From positions 17,773 to 81,772 of the forward strand of contig JAPQWV010001564.1 in assembly GCA_027422505.1 (NCBI GenBank): a stretch of 64,000 bases of DNA, given 5' to 3'. Source of the stretch: Craterostigma plantagineum (lineage: Eukaryota; Streptophyta; Magnoliopsida; Lamiales; Linderniaceae). The stretch's first letter is position 1. Each line of letters opens with the position of its first letter. The notes under the pieces are model-generated. The model was given only the letters and a program-made list of their open reading frames with translations, was not told where the DNA came from and made no database searches. Both the position numbers and the translations under genes were made by a program. Below are positions 44,597 through 56,329 of this stretch, one piece after another.

Positions 44597-46836
44597 TTAG
44601 TGGACGGGCATCTCGAATTTGTGAAGGGATTCTTTTTTATCGTGGACGGCCTGGGGGTCTTTGAACGTCTGGTTCAGTAACATCTTCGGTATAGACTCGC
44701 CACTTGCAAAATTAGAAGGGGTTGGACTTATAGAAGACATGTACGCCTCTTTGTATTTTGCTAAGCTGTAATAGGTGTCGCAGAAGTCGTATGGTGAAAG
44801 CTGTAACGAGAGAATGCACGAGCATGCATGTTTACATGGAATCCTCACTAACTCGAAGTGTCCGCAAGAACACGTCTTGTTGTTTAAGTCGACGGCATAT
44901 TTTTTCCCATTTTCTGAGACTTCAAACTGCCACCCAGAAGAAGCATCAACATGCAATGTCCGAGATTCATCTATGTTGACTTTCAATTTCCTCTCGGACT
45001 TGCTACACAAGCGTCCGAAGTTTCCATGCACTTCAGCTCTTTTGTCATTCAACATTACCATTACTTTTCGTCTTATTTCATCCACCAATGCAACAATTGG
45101 TAGTGCTCGAGCCGTACGAACCCAACTGTTCCAACTTTCAGCGATGTTGTTGTCGAGAATTCCCCATCTGTTGCCCCGAAACAGTGAAGTAGCCCAACAG
45201 TTTGGATTCGTGTCTCTTATGAACTGCATGTGCAGTGAATGTTTCTTCAAATGCTGAAACGAAGTTTCTGAAATCATCCACGTAAGGAGAGTATGCTGCA
45301 TTCTTCAACTTTGTTGTCCATTGCTTCTTGTTCCTATATGGTATTTACGCAGCACCTGAGCAATGACAGTCCACCAATAACTGAAACGAAAGTCGAATAC
45401 GAAATCCACTATGAAAATAACAGAATAACAAACCATTAAACCAACTGCATAACATGTTGTCTTGAAATTGTCCACCACATGCCTTAGACAATATGCGTGG
45501 TGCGATCCTGGAAATACCGAGGGAACGCCATTAACCAAGCCAGTATGCCGGTCCGAAAAAATGTATATTCATTGAAGTTATCTCTTCCATGAGTGCATAA
45601 GAGGTGTCTTAGCTTCAACAAAAACCATTCCAATTAAGGTCACTCTCTGCGTCAACCACTACGTAAAAAGATAAATTTAATACGATGTATGCTTGCGCAA
45701 AGTAAGTATATTTTGTGAAACTCTAACCTGCGAACGCAACAGTAAAGAGCCCATCGTTTCCATCCTTCGCCACGGCACTAAGCAAACAGCCATTTGTACT
45801 TGTTCTTGATGTGTTTCCATCAAGGAAGATTAATGGACGACAACCTCTTATAAAGCCAACTATACAAGCATGGAAACTCAGAAACAGTCTTCTAAATTTA
45901 TTCGTACCGGCCTGAAGTTCACAGTCTGCTACAGAACCTGGATTGGTACTCTTTACAGCGTGGCAATACCACCTCAATCTTTCATAAGAACCTCTGTCAA
46001 TCCCATGAATATTCCTTATGGCTATTTCTTTCCCCGACCATGCTCTGTGATATGGAATTTCAACTCCATAATCTCGCAGCATATCATTCTTCATCGTATG
46101 GGGCTTGTAAAGAGGCTCGATACCCAGCTTAGGCTGAAGTAACTCGACAATCAATCTAGCATCTGCCTTTGGGTGGTCGCGAGTTAGCAGACTGGATTCC
46201 CACATGTGTGTCGAGGGTGCAGCTTCTTATGGTGAATATGCCATCATTTTTCCTTCGAGCTGCATATATCCTCCACTTACACCCTTCCACATTGCAAACT
46301 GTGATGATCTTCTGAGGGTCATTTTTAATGTACTTGAATGACTTCCTTCTCGCAATTGCGTACCTTTTAAGTTTGCTACGAAAGTCTGTAGCACCCTCAA
46401 ATACTTGACCTTCACCTTCAATTCCACGAATCCAGCAATCGAATGAGTCTGCATTAGGTGAGCATCGATAAGTAAGTCTTGAACTTGTGACGGCCCGACA
46501 CTGCTGTGTCGTTTTGTCCGATACAACCACATCAATGATCTTCATTTTCAACTCACGGTGCAGCCTCACCATGAACTTGACATCGTTATCAATAAGCAGT
46601 GATGTTTTTGTGTTACTAAGAGGTGACTTGTACTTGAGGGAGATGGAGTTACTGTCTGCACTTGGAAAACGTTGTTTAATCTGTAGCAGTAACTCTAATA
46701 AAGAAGAAGATTCTCTTACTTCGCAGAGGATAAATTCGCTGTCATGTTGACATAGTGCAAGAATCCCATCTCCCTCATGTTCTGTAGTTGGGGTCGTCAT
46801 CGAATTTTGTGGGGTCAAATTTGTGGGGTCCTTCAA
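44597..46836 (-). pseudogene. MURA-like MULE transposase (frame-broken)
   Basis: Mobilises the element by cut-and-paste. Order on the minus strand: N-terminal region with a ubiquitin/PB1-like segment (46836-46500); MuDR DNA-binding domain, with FRSKLKRYAIARRKSFKYIK and CNVEGCKWRIYA (about 46400-46250); MULE transposase core with the first catalytic Asp in RPLIFLDGNTSR (about 45830), the second in [12 protein letters not shown] (about 45550) and the [12 protein letters not shown] block; then a SWIM zinc finger CSCGHFELVRIPCKHACSC (about 44850). The frame changes near 46190, between 45720 and 45540, and near 45300. Some of these could be introns (a short one is possible near 45700), but at least one is not spliceable by eye. 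Confidence 0.9.
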
Positions 46837-47288
46837 TCTCGTGCATTAAAGAGAGTTGAAGGATGTTTACGAAGTATGTGTTTAGCACTGTTTCCAAAAT
46901 ATATGTAGTTAGCGGTTGCAGTGTTTTTGGGCGGGCCCAGCAATTATTTTGGGAAAAGCATAAAGTGTTACCAGTAGTTTCTATCTGTTATTAGAAGGAT
47001 AACTTCTGTTTATAGTTTGGGCGGGAATCTTATTTTTTCAGAGTACTGTTGGGCGGAATTTCAGGGGACAATTAGCGGGAATATCAATTTTTTGCTTAAA
47101 GGGTCGAGATTAATGTGTTACAGTTATGAAGCAAAGTGTTACCAATTTGAGTTTTCAGAATAGGGTTTCTATGTTTAGTGTTTATAGTTCTTAAATTAGG
47201 GTTTGAGGTTTGGGATTCGGGTTTAGGGTACTTGGAAAGATTTAAAATGTTTCTTGTGATGTAATGACGAACTTAATGTTACATTTCA

Positions 47289-47412
47289 CATATGAAGTAT
47301 AGTCTATGTTTGCAACGAAGGGGACCTTGGTTACATGGCAACAACCACAACATATGAAGTATAGTCTATGTTGGCAACGAAGGGGACCTTGGTTACATGA
47401 CAACAAACACAA
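47289..47412. repeat. 62-bp tandem duplication
   Basis: CATATGAAGTATAGTCTATG...CACAA repeats head to tail at 47289 and 47351 with three base differences, between the transposase and ULP1 genes. Confidence 0.9.
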
Positions 47413-47959
47413 CATTGGACATTAACCTCCACAAATATAAAATTTGATTTGTCAGTGAATTCGTTGGTTTAAATTCATCAAATTAGATATTTTCTTTATG
47501 AAAACCTTTAACCTCCTGGAATATGTGCATCAACCATACGAAATTTATCGTATTGGTGAACTGTTATTGACAACAATACGATCCGTTATAATTCCACAAT
47601 GTTGTGTTATAACGTAAGTCTTTCCTTGATTTCGCTACCTTAGGGAAGAGGTATTTATTCTGAAAATGTGTTAAACATAACGTCGCCAGTATGGTGGTAT
47701 GCACTGAACGGAAAATAACCATCCAGATTAAACACGAAGCTTCTAGAAAATTCTAAACTTTGTGTTATCAGTATAGATCAATCCGTCATGACGATCTGTC
47801 CATATGTTATCAGTTATCATCTTTGTGTTATAATAATTTTTGTTAGAAACTAGTTTCAATAATAAAACAGAAACTATTACACTGACATTAGCATCATTGT
47901 TCAACAAAAGGCTAATCATCCCAAAACGAAATTCTTGTTCGACAAAAGGTTAATATTGT

Positions 47960-50620
47960 TCAATAAGAAAGCATAACAGAATCCCTACGCCGTCGCTGCG
48001 CAGCGAAGCCTAATAATCCTGCTAGTATGCGAGCCCTGAAGTTGTCGATGTCGCCAGTCTTGTTAACCTCATCCCAAAAACGAGACATCGTCACGTCTAA
48101 GGGCCTCGCCAAAAAGGCATACCCAACACCACAATCCAGGCTGTCCGCTTGTTGTCTTCGACAATTTGGAGTTGATAATTTCGAATCAGGCAGATCGTCA
48201 ACCTTCAATGCCGCATGTAGTGCCGAATGGCCGATGCCTAGACGGATCAAAATAAGTTCGTTACCGCATAGACGTTATCATCAAACGAATAATTACAAGG
48301 ACTTACACAGCGATTTGCGACTGCATTGGAACCCGACTCGGCATAGAGTTGTAATGGACGAAGCAATTTTGGACGACGTCTAGGACTAGCAGATGCCAGT
48401 GAAAGCCTCCATACAACGGGACCACAATGTACTTATACCTTTCTTGCAGTGTCCCGTTTAGATTGTCCAACTCCTTCTTCGTCATTGTTGACAGCTTCTT
48501 GAGAAACTCCTCCATACCTTTTTTGGTCGATAACTTCAGTTGCCCTTCTTCAGGACGCCGTCAATATTTTGCTGAATAATATATCTATTATCAGAATAAT
48601 CAATGAAAAACATCGAATAACAAAGAAATGTATATATACACACTCACCGCTGCTGCGTAGGAAGAAAACATATCGCTATGACCTCACCATAACGCGTTTC
48701 GTAAAACGCCGAAGAATGTACTTGAACCACACGTCGATTAAATCTGAGATAACAGCATGTCCCACCATCATCTCAGACAAATGCGAGCCCTTCAAAGTCA
48801 TCAACTCGTCTTCCCAAGGACGCACCTGAAAAAGTACCAACTTTTAGCTGTGGAACAGAAAAAAAAAAACGGAAATAAAACGAAGAACTTGGCCACACAC
48901 TTACTCGTAGTCGCCTTTCTCGATAAACTGGTCCACAAGTGCTCTTTCGTCCACGAAAGTGACACTTTTCCAGGATATTCTCTAGCAATTGGAGCTGCCA
49001 CCGTCTTTTTTGACTTCCCAGTTTTCTTTGTTGCAACCATTTTGATTCGGACCTTCTTCGTAGAGGCGGAGTACTCCCAGGAGGCGAAACGAATGCTTCG
49101 TCCTTCGTCGAGTCCTATCGGCCCTTGCCATCACACTTTGGGCGATCGACGAATTAGCCGCAGCAACGTACTGCTTGTACTCTTGGTCGACCGTTAGACC
49201 CACTCCAACATATTGACTAAGTATATTCTTAATCGTAGCGTCGAGAGCCTTCTCAGACTTTGTATCCTCCACACCCTTATCAGCCTTCTCATCGTCGACC
49301 GACTTGTCAGCCTTCTCAGTCTCCACAACCTTCTCAGCCTTCTCATTGTCGACAGACTTGTCACCTTCTCAGTCTCCACAACCTTCTCAGCCTCATCTAC
49401 TTTCGCCTCAGCCAGCTCCTCAAGCTTCCCAGCCTCAGCCTTCTCTACATTCACCTCATGCCCCCTTTCAACCTTCTCAGCCTCATCCACCCTCACCTCA
49501 TGTTGCTTCTCACCAGCCTCATCCAACATCACCTCAGCCTGCTTCTCAGCTTCCTCTCCGCCCTCATTCACATCATCCACACCAACACCATCATCCTTGA
49601 CAGCCACATTGCCCTCAACATCCATCTCCTCGTCATCATCACATCATCCACACCACACCATCATCCTTGTCAGCCATATTGCCCTCAACATCCATCTCCT
49701 CGTCATCATTCACATCATCCACACCAACACCATCATCCTTGTCAGCCACATTGCCCTCAACATCCATCTTCTCGGCCTCATTCACCATCGTCGCTCCACG
49801 TACCGGGGCCTCGTCTTTAGTATTCCCCTCGATAAAAGTTAGGCTGACCGCAGAGAGATGAATCGGGCATACTCTTCTTTGCGGAGAGCAATGGGATGGG
49901 GAATGTCGTATGGCTTCATATTCTCGATCTCATTTTCGACTATTTCTTCAGTGGGTTGCGTCTTTGGGTCAAGCCATCTAGTGAAGCGAGGAATTCCGTC
50001 TAGGCTCTTTCTCCTGCCCAACGAAGGGGCGTGCTCGTAAACCCACACCTGAAAATCATCATTAAAAGGTAAACACGAGAAATGCAGAAACTTGAACTCT
50101 AACACAATTGACTTACCAACAAACCAACTGTGCATCCTTCAATATATCTGGGCTTCTGAAGAATCGACTTCACTAGAAACGCATAACATGCTTGACCCCA
50201 GGCATAATCGTCGACTTCTTCAAGGCGTTCAACGTATGCGACTAGGGCCTCCGGGAAACAGTAGTTTGACGTCGGAAACAGAACGCAAATAAACACCAGC
50301 AGTATATATAAACGGGCAAAATCATCTAAATTGACGCTATCTGATTTCTTCTTTAATTCTTTCATAACATCAATTACGTCATCACGGACCAATCGACCCC
50401 TCTCTTTTTTCTGACCGGGAAAACATCTTTCCAAGAGTAGACTTCGTCCCTCAGTTTGAATCCAAAATCCACATAAGTACCATTTGTCCGCAGACCCACG
50501 AAAGCGGAAAACTCGCCCACCGAAAATGGTATGAAAGAAGATGACCCGAACCTGAAACTCGACGCATCTGGACTGAGGCGCTTCATGAACGCCACCAGTT
50601 TCCGCTGGGGATTTGACACG
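47960..50620 (-). pseudogene. Captured ULP1-type SUMO/NEDD8 protease gene of the MULE
   Basis: The N-terminal plant-mobile/DUF1985-like part has FRFGSSSFIPFSVGEFSAFV and GLRTNGTYVDF (about 50560), then DDFARLYILL and the VYEHAPSLGRR, DIPHPIALRKEE blocks (to about 49850). A long Glu/Lys/Ala acidic linker follows (49800-49200), encoded by repeats. The C-terminal protease core is in two exons (48515-48305, 48248-47960): catalytic His in GGFHWHLLVLDV, then HYNSMPS where family members usually have HYDS (catalytic Asp), then the oxyanion Gln and catalytic Cys in QQADSLDCGVG. His, Gln and Cys are present; the Asp position reads Asn. Frames shift at a T6 run near 50415 and in the linker. Start codon uncertain. 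In active relatives the enzyme removes SUMO or NEDD8. Confidence 0.85.
49569..49780. repeat. 71-bp tandem repeat x3 within the ULP1 linker
   Basis: CACATCATCCACACCA...CATCTCCTCGTCATCAT units begin at 49569, 49640 and 49711. They encode part of the acidic linker (Asp/Val/Glu-rich on the minus strand). Unit length is not a multiple of three, so copy number affects frame. Confidence 0.85.
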
Positions 50621-51552
50621 GATTTAAGCGGAGGTAAGCCGAAAACGGGTCCTCTTCACCGCATTTTTATGGGCCTTGCTTGCTCCTTTAAACAGCTCCC
50701 TCATTGTCTCCCTCAAGAATTTTGGTTGACATCAGCTTCTGGGAATCTCGATTTTCCGACGGCTAGAGCATTTCACCGGCAAAGAGGACCCAATCGTCTC
50801 CAAAACCGCATTCTCAGGGGCTTCGTTAACCGTTGTCGACCTCGTGGTCGCTTAATAGGAAGTTCTTTCCTTGGTTTCATTGTGATTTTTGTTTCTGAAT
50901 TTAGGGTTTCTGTTATCTGGGACGAGGCTTATGTTTTTGGACCTTGAAAATTTTCGTAGTATAAAGACTAAAAAGTAAAATGCGTGTGCGAGACAAATCG
51001 TTACAGGTGAAACACGAAATGTAAAGAAAGTATTATTATAATGAAGGTTGATACTTATTTGGATAAATATCAGTTATTTACTTTGAACGTATTGTTATTA
51101 CTAAGGACTAAAGTGGTAAAAATTTCTTACAAGAAGTTACTAAGGACGAAACATATGTTATTGGTGCGCATCATATGTTGTTCGTTGTGCAACAAATGGT
51201 AATTCATCTCAAACGTTTCAATCACCACGAAACCAAATTTATGTAATTTTATCAAATAAAATTCAGTAATATAATTGTTTAGTGCTAAGATTCACGATCA
51301 AATTGACTTTATTTACACCACGGTGCAACATTAACATCGTGATTTTAGTCGATTGGGTCAATAACACCGAGATTTATGCGGTTTTTAGCGTATTGTGAAT
51401 CGTTATTAATAATTCATGAATCGTTACTTAGAAGTATATTAATTGTTTAAAATCGTGATTGATGCGGTATTGGAATAGATGAAACGTTGTTTCTAATGAA
51501 TCGTAACAATAGCGGTGTAACAATAGCGGTTTTTAAGCGATTTTACTCACGT

Positions 51553-52020
51553 CCCTTGCTTGTGTCGAGGTTGTGTTACTAACAATATATTAATCGTTAT
51601 ACATACTAATATATCAGGTACTATTGGTAGAGGAATTCTTACTACCCATTCGTCATATGTTATACCCTTTGAAGAATGTGTTACCCAGGAATCGTGTAAA
51701 TTGGCTTCGGTCCTTTGCTTCTGTACAGGTTGTGTTATTAATAAGTATTAAATCATTATTCCAATAAAATTGTGGTATTTTTGGTTAGTATTTGTTTCTA
51801 ACCGAAAGTCATTTGTCAAATTTTTTTCGGAACGTGTTACCCAGGAATCTTGTAAATTGGATTCGTTCCCTTGCTTGTGTACAGGTTATGTTATTAACAA
51901 TACATTAATCGTTAATTCTAACAGAACATTGTGGTATTTTTGGTACAATTTGTTACTTTCTGAATTTTATATGTCATATTCTTTGCATAATGTGTTACCC
52001 ATGAATCGTGTAAATTGGCT
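51553..52020. repeat. Three ~160-bp tandem units in the MULE right flank
   Basis: Units run from TTGCTTGTGT(A/C)..AGGTTGTGTTA through a GTGTTACCCA(G/T)GAATCGTGTAAATTGG block, repeated near 51555, 51715 and 51878. Confidence 0.8.
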
Positions 52021-52693
52021 TCTGTCAAAATTCTTAATTTTCCATGATTAACATCGATAACTCACATCCGTTATTAAGATCCGTGATGAAATTGAGTCCA
52101 ACTACATCATTCGACTATTAAAATAAGAAATTTCGTCGTTATTTGAAGAGATTATTAGATCGTGCTTGAAGCATTGTTTTTCTATAATCTTTAATAATTA
52201 TTCTTATTTACTACTACGACCCATGAGAAATTGAGATCGATTTAATTGTCGTCTGCTCACTAAGGTCGAGATTTAGGCAGAAATCGAGCTTGAAGATTAG
52301 CTCGGTCATGAACTTTGATACTTTCGGCTACAATCTCACCGATTTTTGTGATTTATGTTTATCAGCTTTTTCTGTAATTAGCATCCAAAGATGCCTGTGT
52401 TTATAAGACCCATCACTCATCAGCGTTAACGATTCCTCCTTATTCATTCCTCATTCGATCTGCAACACAAGATTGAACCCAAGTTTTAGTGAGATCTGCA
52501 TTTCGATCGGATGTTTGAAGACGACGGTATTTCATGTAATTTGTGGCAACTTAGGAGGGTGAATATGTCATTTCGTGTCTAAATATGTTTTTCTCTAAAA
52601 TTCCCAAACAGTTGGTCCTTATCAGCGAACGAAACCTAATATAGGGCCTAGACCCAAAGTAAAACTATAATAGGTCTGACACGTAATTAACCC

Positions 52694-52702
52694 AAAATAC
52701 AA
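52694..52702. repeat. 9-bp target duplication AAAATACAA (right)
   Basis: Identical to 41979-41987, directly outside the right end of the MULE. Confidence 0.88.
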
Positions 52703-53761
52703 TTATTTCAACCTAATCAATACGATGCTTTATGGCTTATTTATTAAAATAGTAATATTCTAATTGGATGACGATTGAAGCTTTGACTTTTGACCATTAC
52801 ACTCGCACACAGTGCCATCTCTCACCATGCTTCTAGGCGTCAGGCTGATGTCCCCCCACTTGGATATCAAGAAATTAAGATAATTACGTATATTACCCCA
52901 TTATTATTGTTCATACAAATGAAGTCCCTACTACTTTACATAATTTCATTTTCACCCCATTATTGAATTTCTTTTAGGCAACTCACTGTCATTGTCCATG
53001 ACTGCTCTTGAATAATTACTAACATTTAAAAAACTGAATGGAGAGTATCATACCCCTAATCATACTGTTAAAAAAGTTAAACCCTTATCCAAGGTAAAAC
53101 GTTTGGGAGGCTGATATAATAATGGAAGAGTCAAAGTATCTGTAACAAATTTGCATAGTCCCTCCTCGAATAATATACTACCGCTCGTTATAAATCCTTT
53201 CATTTTCGGCGATGATAAAGCACAGTTCAAATGAATTCATGAACGTTTGCTATGCGAATCCGCCATCAGTGAAAAGTCCTTGAAATTTCGCTCAGTTTGA
53301 ACAAACGAGGTATGAATCAAATTTTCCCCGAGCTGAAAGATCGTTGTGTTCTATGTTGATGCCCTTGCTTAGTTGTTGTTTTGCGGTGCTCTTTGTCTCA
53401 TCTGTTGTTTGATTGTATCTTTAGCGTTAAAAACAAGTTTAGCTTTTGCTGTGTTCGTCGCCTGTGTTGAGGTTGGCTCAGTGTAAGCTCCTCGTCAACG
53501 TTGAGATTTTTATCATTTTTCGTGCTTTTAAGGTCGTGAGTTTGTTTATTAATTAAGACTAGTTTTCTCAGAAATTAATGATTATAGAAGACTTTATGAC
53601 TTTGTTTTGTACATAATCTGAGCCAAGCTTGCTAATTTTCTCCGATGGCCCTCTACATGTATCCGAGCTGCTTACCTAGAGAATCGTCTAATCTGTTTGT
53701 GGTTTGTTTTTCATGGAAGCTCACCATCTGATATTGTCAGGAACTTAAGGTAGTAGCTGTA
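52703..53761 (+). promoter_or_regulatory. Upstream region and leader intron of GRAS gene 1
   Basis: About 1 kb between the MULE and the GRAS coding region. A probable 5'-UTR intron begins at GTATGAATC (about 53309) and ends at TTGTCAG (about 53741), shortly before the ATG at 53762. GRAS genes of the LISCL group commonly have an intron in the leader and none in the coding region. Confidence 0.5.
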
Positions 53762-55988
53762 ATGGATCCTCGACTCAGTGATATATCAGATATACCAATG
53801 GATTTGAACTGCACGAGATCAGTCTCAAACCTTAATACCAATGGATCAACCATGGGTTTTCAGATCTCGGTGTCCTCGATATATCTTCCTTTCCATTGAG
53901 CCCTAGCCTGGATAACTTCACTTCATCAACAAATGTAAGCTTTGAGACAGAATCTCCAGATGATCAAGATTCCGACCCTGTCCTGAGTTCCTAAATCAAA
54001 TACTGGTCGAAGAGGACATGGAAGAGAAGCCCAGCATGTTTCATGATCCACTCGCTCTTAGAAATGCTGAGAAATCGCTGTACGAAGTAATAGGCCAAGA
54101 GTACCCACCGTCGCCCTATAATAGCACTCAATACGATGGAGACCTAACCTCAAATTGCTCGGAAAGCGTTCTTGGGAGTTACAGTGAGAATACCACAAAC
54201 ATTGATCTTCGATTGATTGCTGATCCTGGCGAAATTTCATGAAGAACAATAATATCTCTGTTGAACGAGCTCCTTTGCAGGATTTTCCTGCTGATTTGTT
54301 CTCGCAGATCACTCCACAATCATCATCATCATCATCTGGCACTGCTAATGGTTTTGATGTAACTTAAGTTTCCAGGGAAATCCTTTCGAGAACAATACAG
54401 CGTTGCTCAACAACATGTTCAACAATACTGAGTCGATCTTGCAGTTCAAAAGAGGGATGGAAGAGGCGAGTAAATTTCTCCCCGACGAATAATTTACTCG
54501 TTATCGATCTCGACAAGTATGATTTACCTAAAAAATCAGAAGAAATGGATCCCAGACCCGATGCAATAAAGGTTGAAAAGGATGAGCTTGATGAATCTGC
54601 TAATGGATCCAAGGTAAGAAAGCACCACATCCTGGAAGTGGTGTCTCCGAAGAGTTGGAGAGAAGGAGCAAACAATCTGCTACCTACGTTGAAGATGTCG
54701 AATTGTCTGAATTGATGGACAAACTCCTCCTCTGTAATGCCAAAGGAGATAAAGAAAGCGATAGACCATCGTATCTAGTGAAAGAAGCTGCAACCCACGA
54801 AGTCAGACAACAAAATGTAGTGAAAAATCTTGTAAGAAGAAGGAAACCAAAGGGGAATCTGTAGATCTCATAACCCTTTTGATCAGCTGTGCCCCAATCG
54901 GTGGCTGTCGATGATCGTCGAACAGCGCATGAACAGTTAAAACAGATCAAGATCACTCATCTCCCAGCGGTGACGTGTACCAAAGAGTGGCCCACGTGTT
55001 TGCCGCTGGTCTCCAGGCACGCTTAGGTGGCACTGGCGGTGAACTCTACGCATCCCTCGCCCACCGCAGAATGACAGCTGGCGAGAAGCTAAAGGCCTAC
55101 CAAGTGTACTTGATGGCTTCGCCATTCAAGAATTGTCCTTCTTATTTGCAAATAAGATGATCGGATTGCTCGCCTCAGAAGCCACCACAATTCATGTAAT
55201 TGATTTTGGTATCCTCTACGGTTTTCAATGGCCAATCCTCATCCAACTCCTCTCCGAAAGGCCCAACGGGCCTCCAAAGCTTCGAATAACGGGAATTGAG
55301 CTTCCACAAGCGGGCTTTAGGCCCGCTCAGAGCATAGAAGAGACAGGAATTCGTTTATCGAAATACTGCGAGCGCTTCAAAGTACCTTTCGAATATCGTG
55401 CCATCGCCGCGCAAAACTGGGAAAAGATCAACGTGGAGGATTTGAAGATTATAGAAGGTGAATTTCTTGCTGTTAACTGCTTCTTCAGATTCAGTCGAAT
55501 GCTCGATGAGACAGTCTCCGTTGATAACCCAAGGGACGGGCTTCTGAAGCTAATGCGAGGGTTAAAGCCTGATATATTCGTGAACTCAGTGACCAATGGA
55601 TCATATAGCACGCCTTTCTTCGTCACTCGGTTTAGGGAGGCTCTGTTTCACTACTTGGCTCTGTTTGACATGTTTGATGTTAATGTACCGCGGGACAATG
55701 AACAGAGGATGAATTTTGAACAAGATTTTTACGGCGGGAGGTGGTCAACGTGATTGCTTGCGAGGGAACAGAGAGGGTTGCGAGCCCGAATCGTACAAGC
55801 AATGGCACGTTCGCACGTTAGGGCTGGGTTTAAGCCGCTTCCTTTGAACCAAGAGATTATGAAGAAGCTGAGGCATAAAGTTTCGTCGGGCTATCACGAG
55901 GATTTTTTGTTCGACGAAGATGAAATTGGGTCTTGCAGGGCTGGAAAGGTCGTATCGTTTGCGCTAGCTCGTGCTGGGTACCTTCGTA
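53762..55988 (+). pseudogene. GRAS transcription regulator, LISCL (SCL9/14/33-like), many frame breaks
   Basis: Intronless. Order: divergent N-terminus (MDPRLSDISDIP, SSFPLSPSLDNF), the LISCL motif LVEEDMEEKPSMFHDPLALR (about 54015), VEDVELSELMDKLLLC (54690), then the GRAS domain: LHR1 (DLITLLISC...VAVDDRR, 54865; HVFAAGLQARLGGTGGELY, 54990), VHIID-type motif IHVIDFGILYGFQWPILIQL (55190), PFYRE-like and RVERxxxYKQW region (about 55770), SAW end near 55988. At least eight one- or two-base frame changes occur, several at short homopolymers (for example an A3/G4 run near 54852 and C4 near 54890). Protein conservation continues across them, so this is either a young pseudogene or an error-rich assembly. 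Family members act in stress-responsive and other transcriptional control. Confidence 0.88.
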
Positions 55989-56329
55989 GGAAAGTGGACT
56001 ATTAGGTATCTGCTTATCTTCTCTGTTCTTGCATAGCAAATTTCATTGAGCCATAGAATAGCATAATGGTTTCTGTTCTGAAAGGGCAAACGTTGTCCGA
56101 TTGACCTGAAATTTGGACTGAAGGTATAAGGCTCATTGATCTTCATTCTGTCCGAAGGGTTTTTCGTTTCGAGGTCTGGTTTGTGAGTTACGAATTTTTT
56201 AAGTCTGCTGCGTTTTTCTGTCACTGTTCTTCGATCTTTAATCCGATTTGAGTTGTGGTGCTTTGGAGCTTTGATTTGGTGCCATATCTCGTTTATGGTT
56301 GTGTTGTGGATGTAATCTTGCTGTACTAA
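55989..56329. other. GRAS gene 1 3' flank
   Basis: Probable 3'-UTR. No other feature seen. Confidence 0.4.

Larger units (their letters stand above)
41988..52693 (-). mobile_element. Kaonashi-like Mutator element carrying a ULP1 protease gene, 10.7 kb
   Basis: Left end GGAGAATTTCATGTCAGGCC and the reverse complement of the right end, GGGTTAATTACGTGTCAGAC, are related over about 45 bp (short degenerate TIRs). The flanking 9-bp duplication is perfect. Inside, both genes run on the minus strand: a ULP1-type protease gene (about 50620-47960) and a MURA-like transposase (46836-44597). Long non-coding flanks on both sides are full of TGTTATTA/GTTACC motifs and contain tandem arrays. MULEs with captured ULP1-like genes are known in Arabidopsis (Kaonashi) and other plants; this copy belongs to that type by content. 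Both genes have frame breaks. Confidence 0.88.

Noticed and set aside
49213..49842. Plus-strand Ser/Pro/His-rich open frames opposite the ULP1 linker
   Set aside because: Arise from CATCATC-type repeats on the strand opposite the acidic linker; low complexity only.
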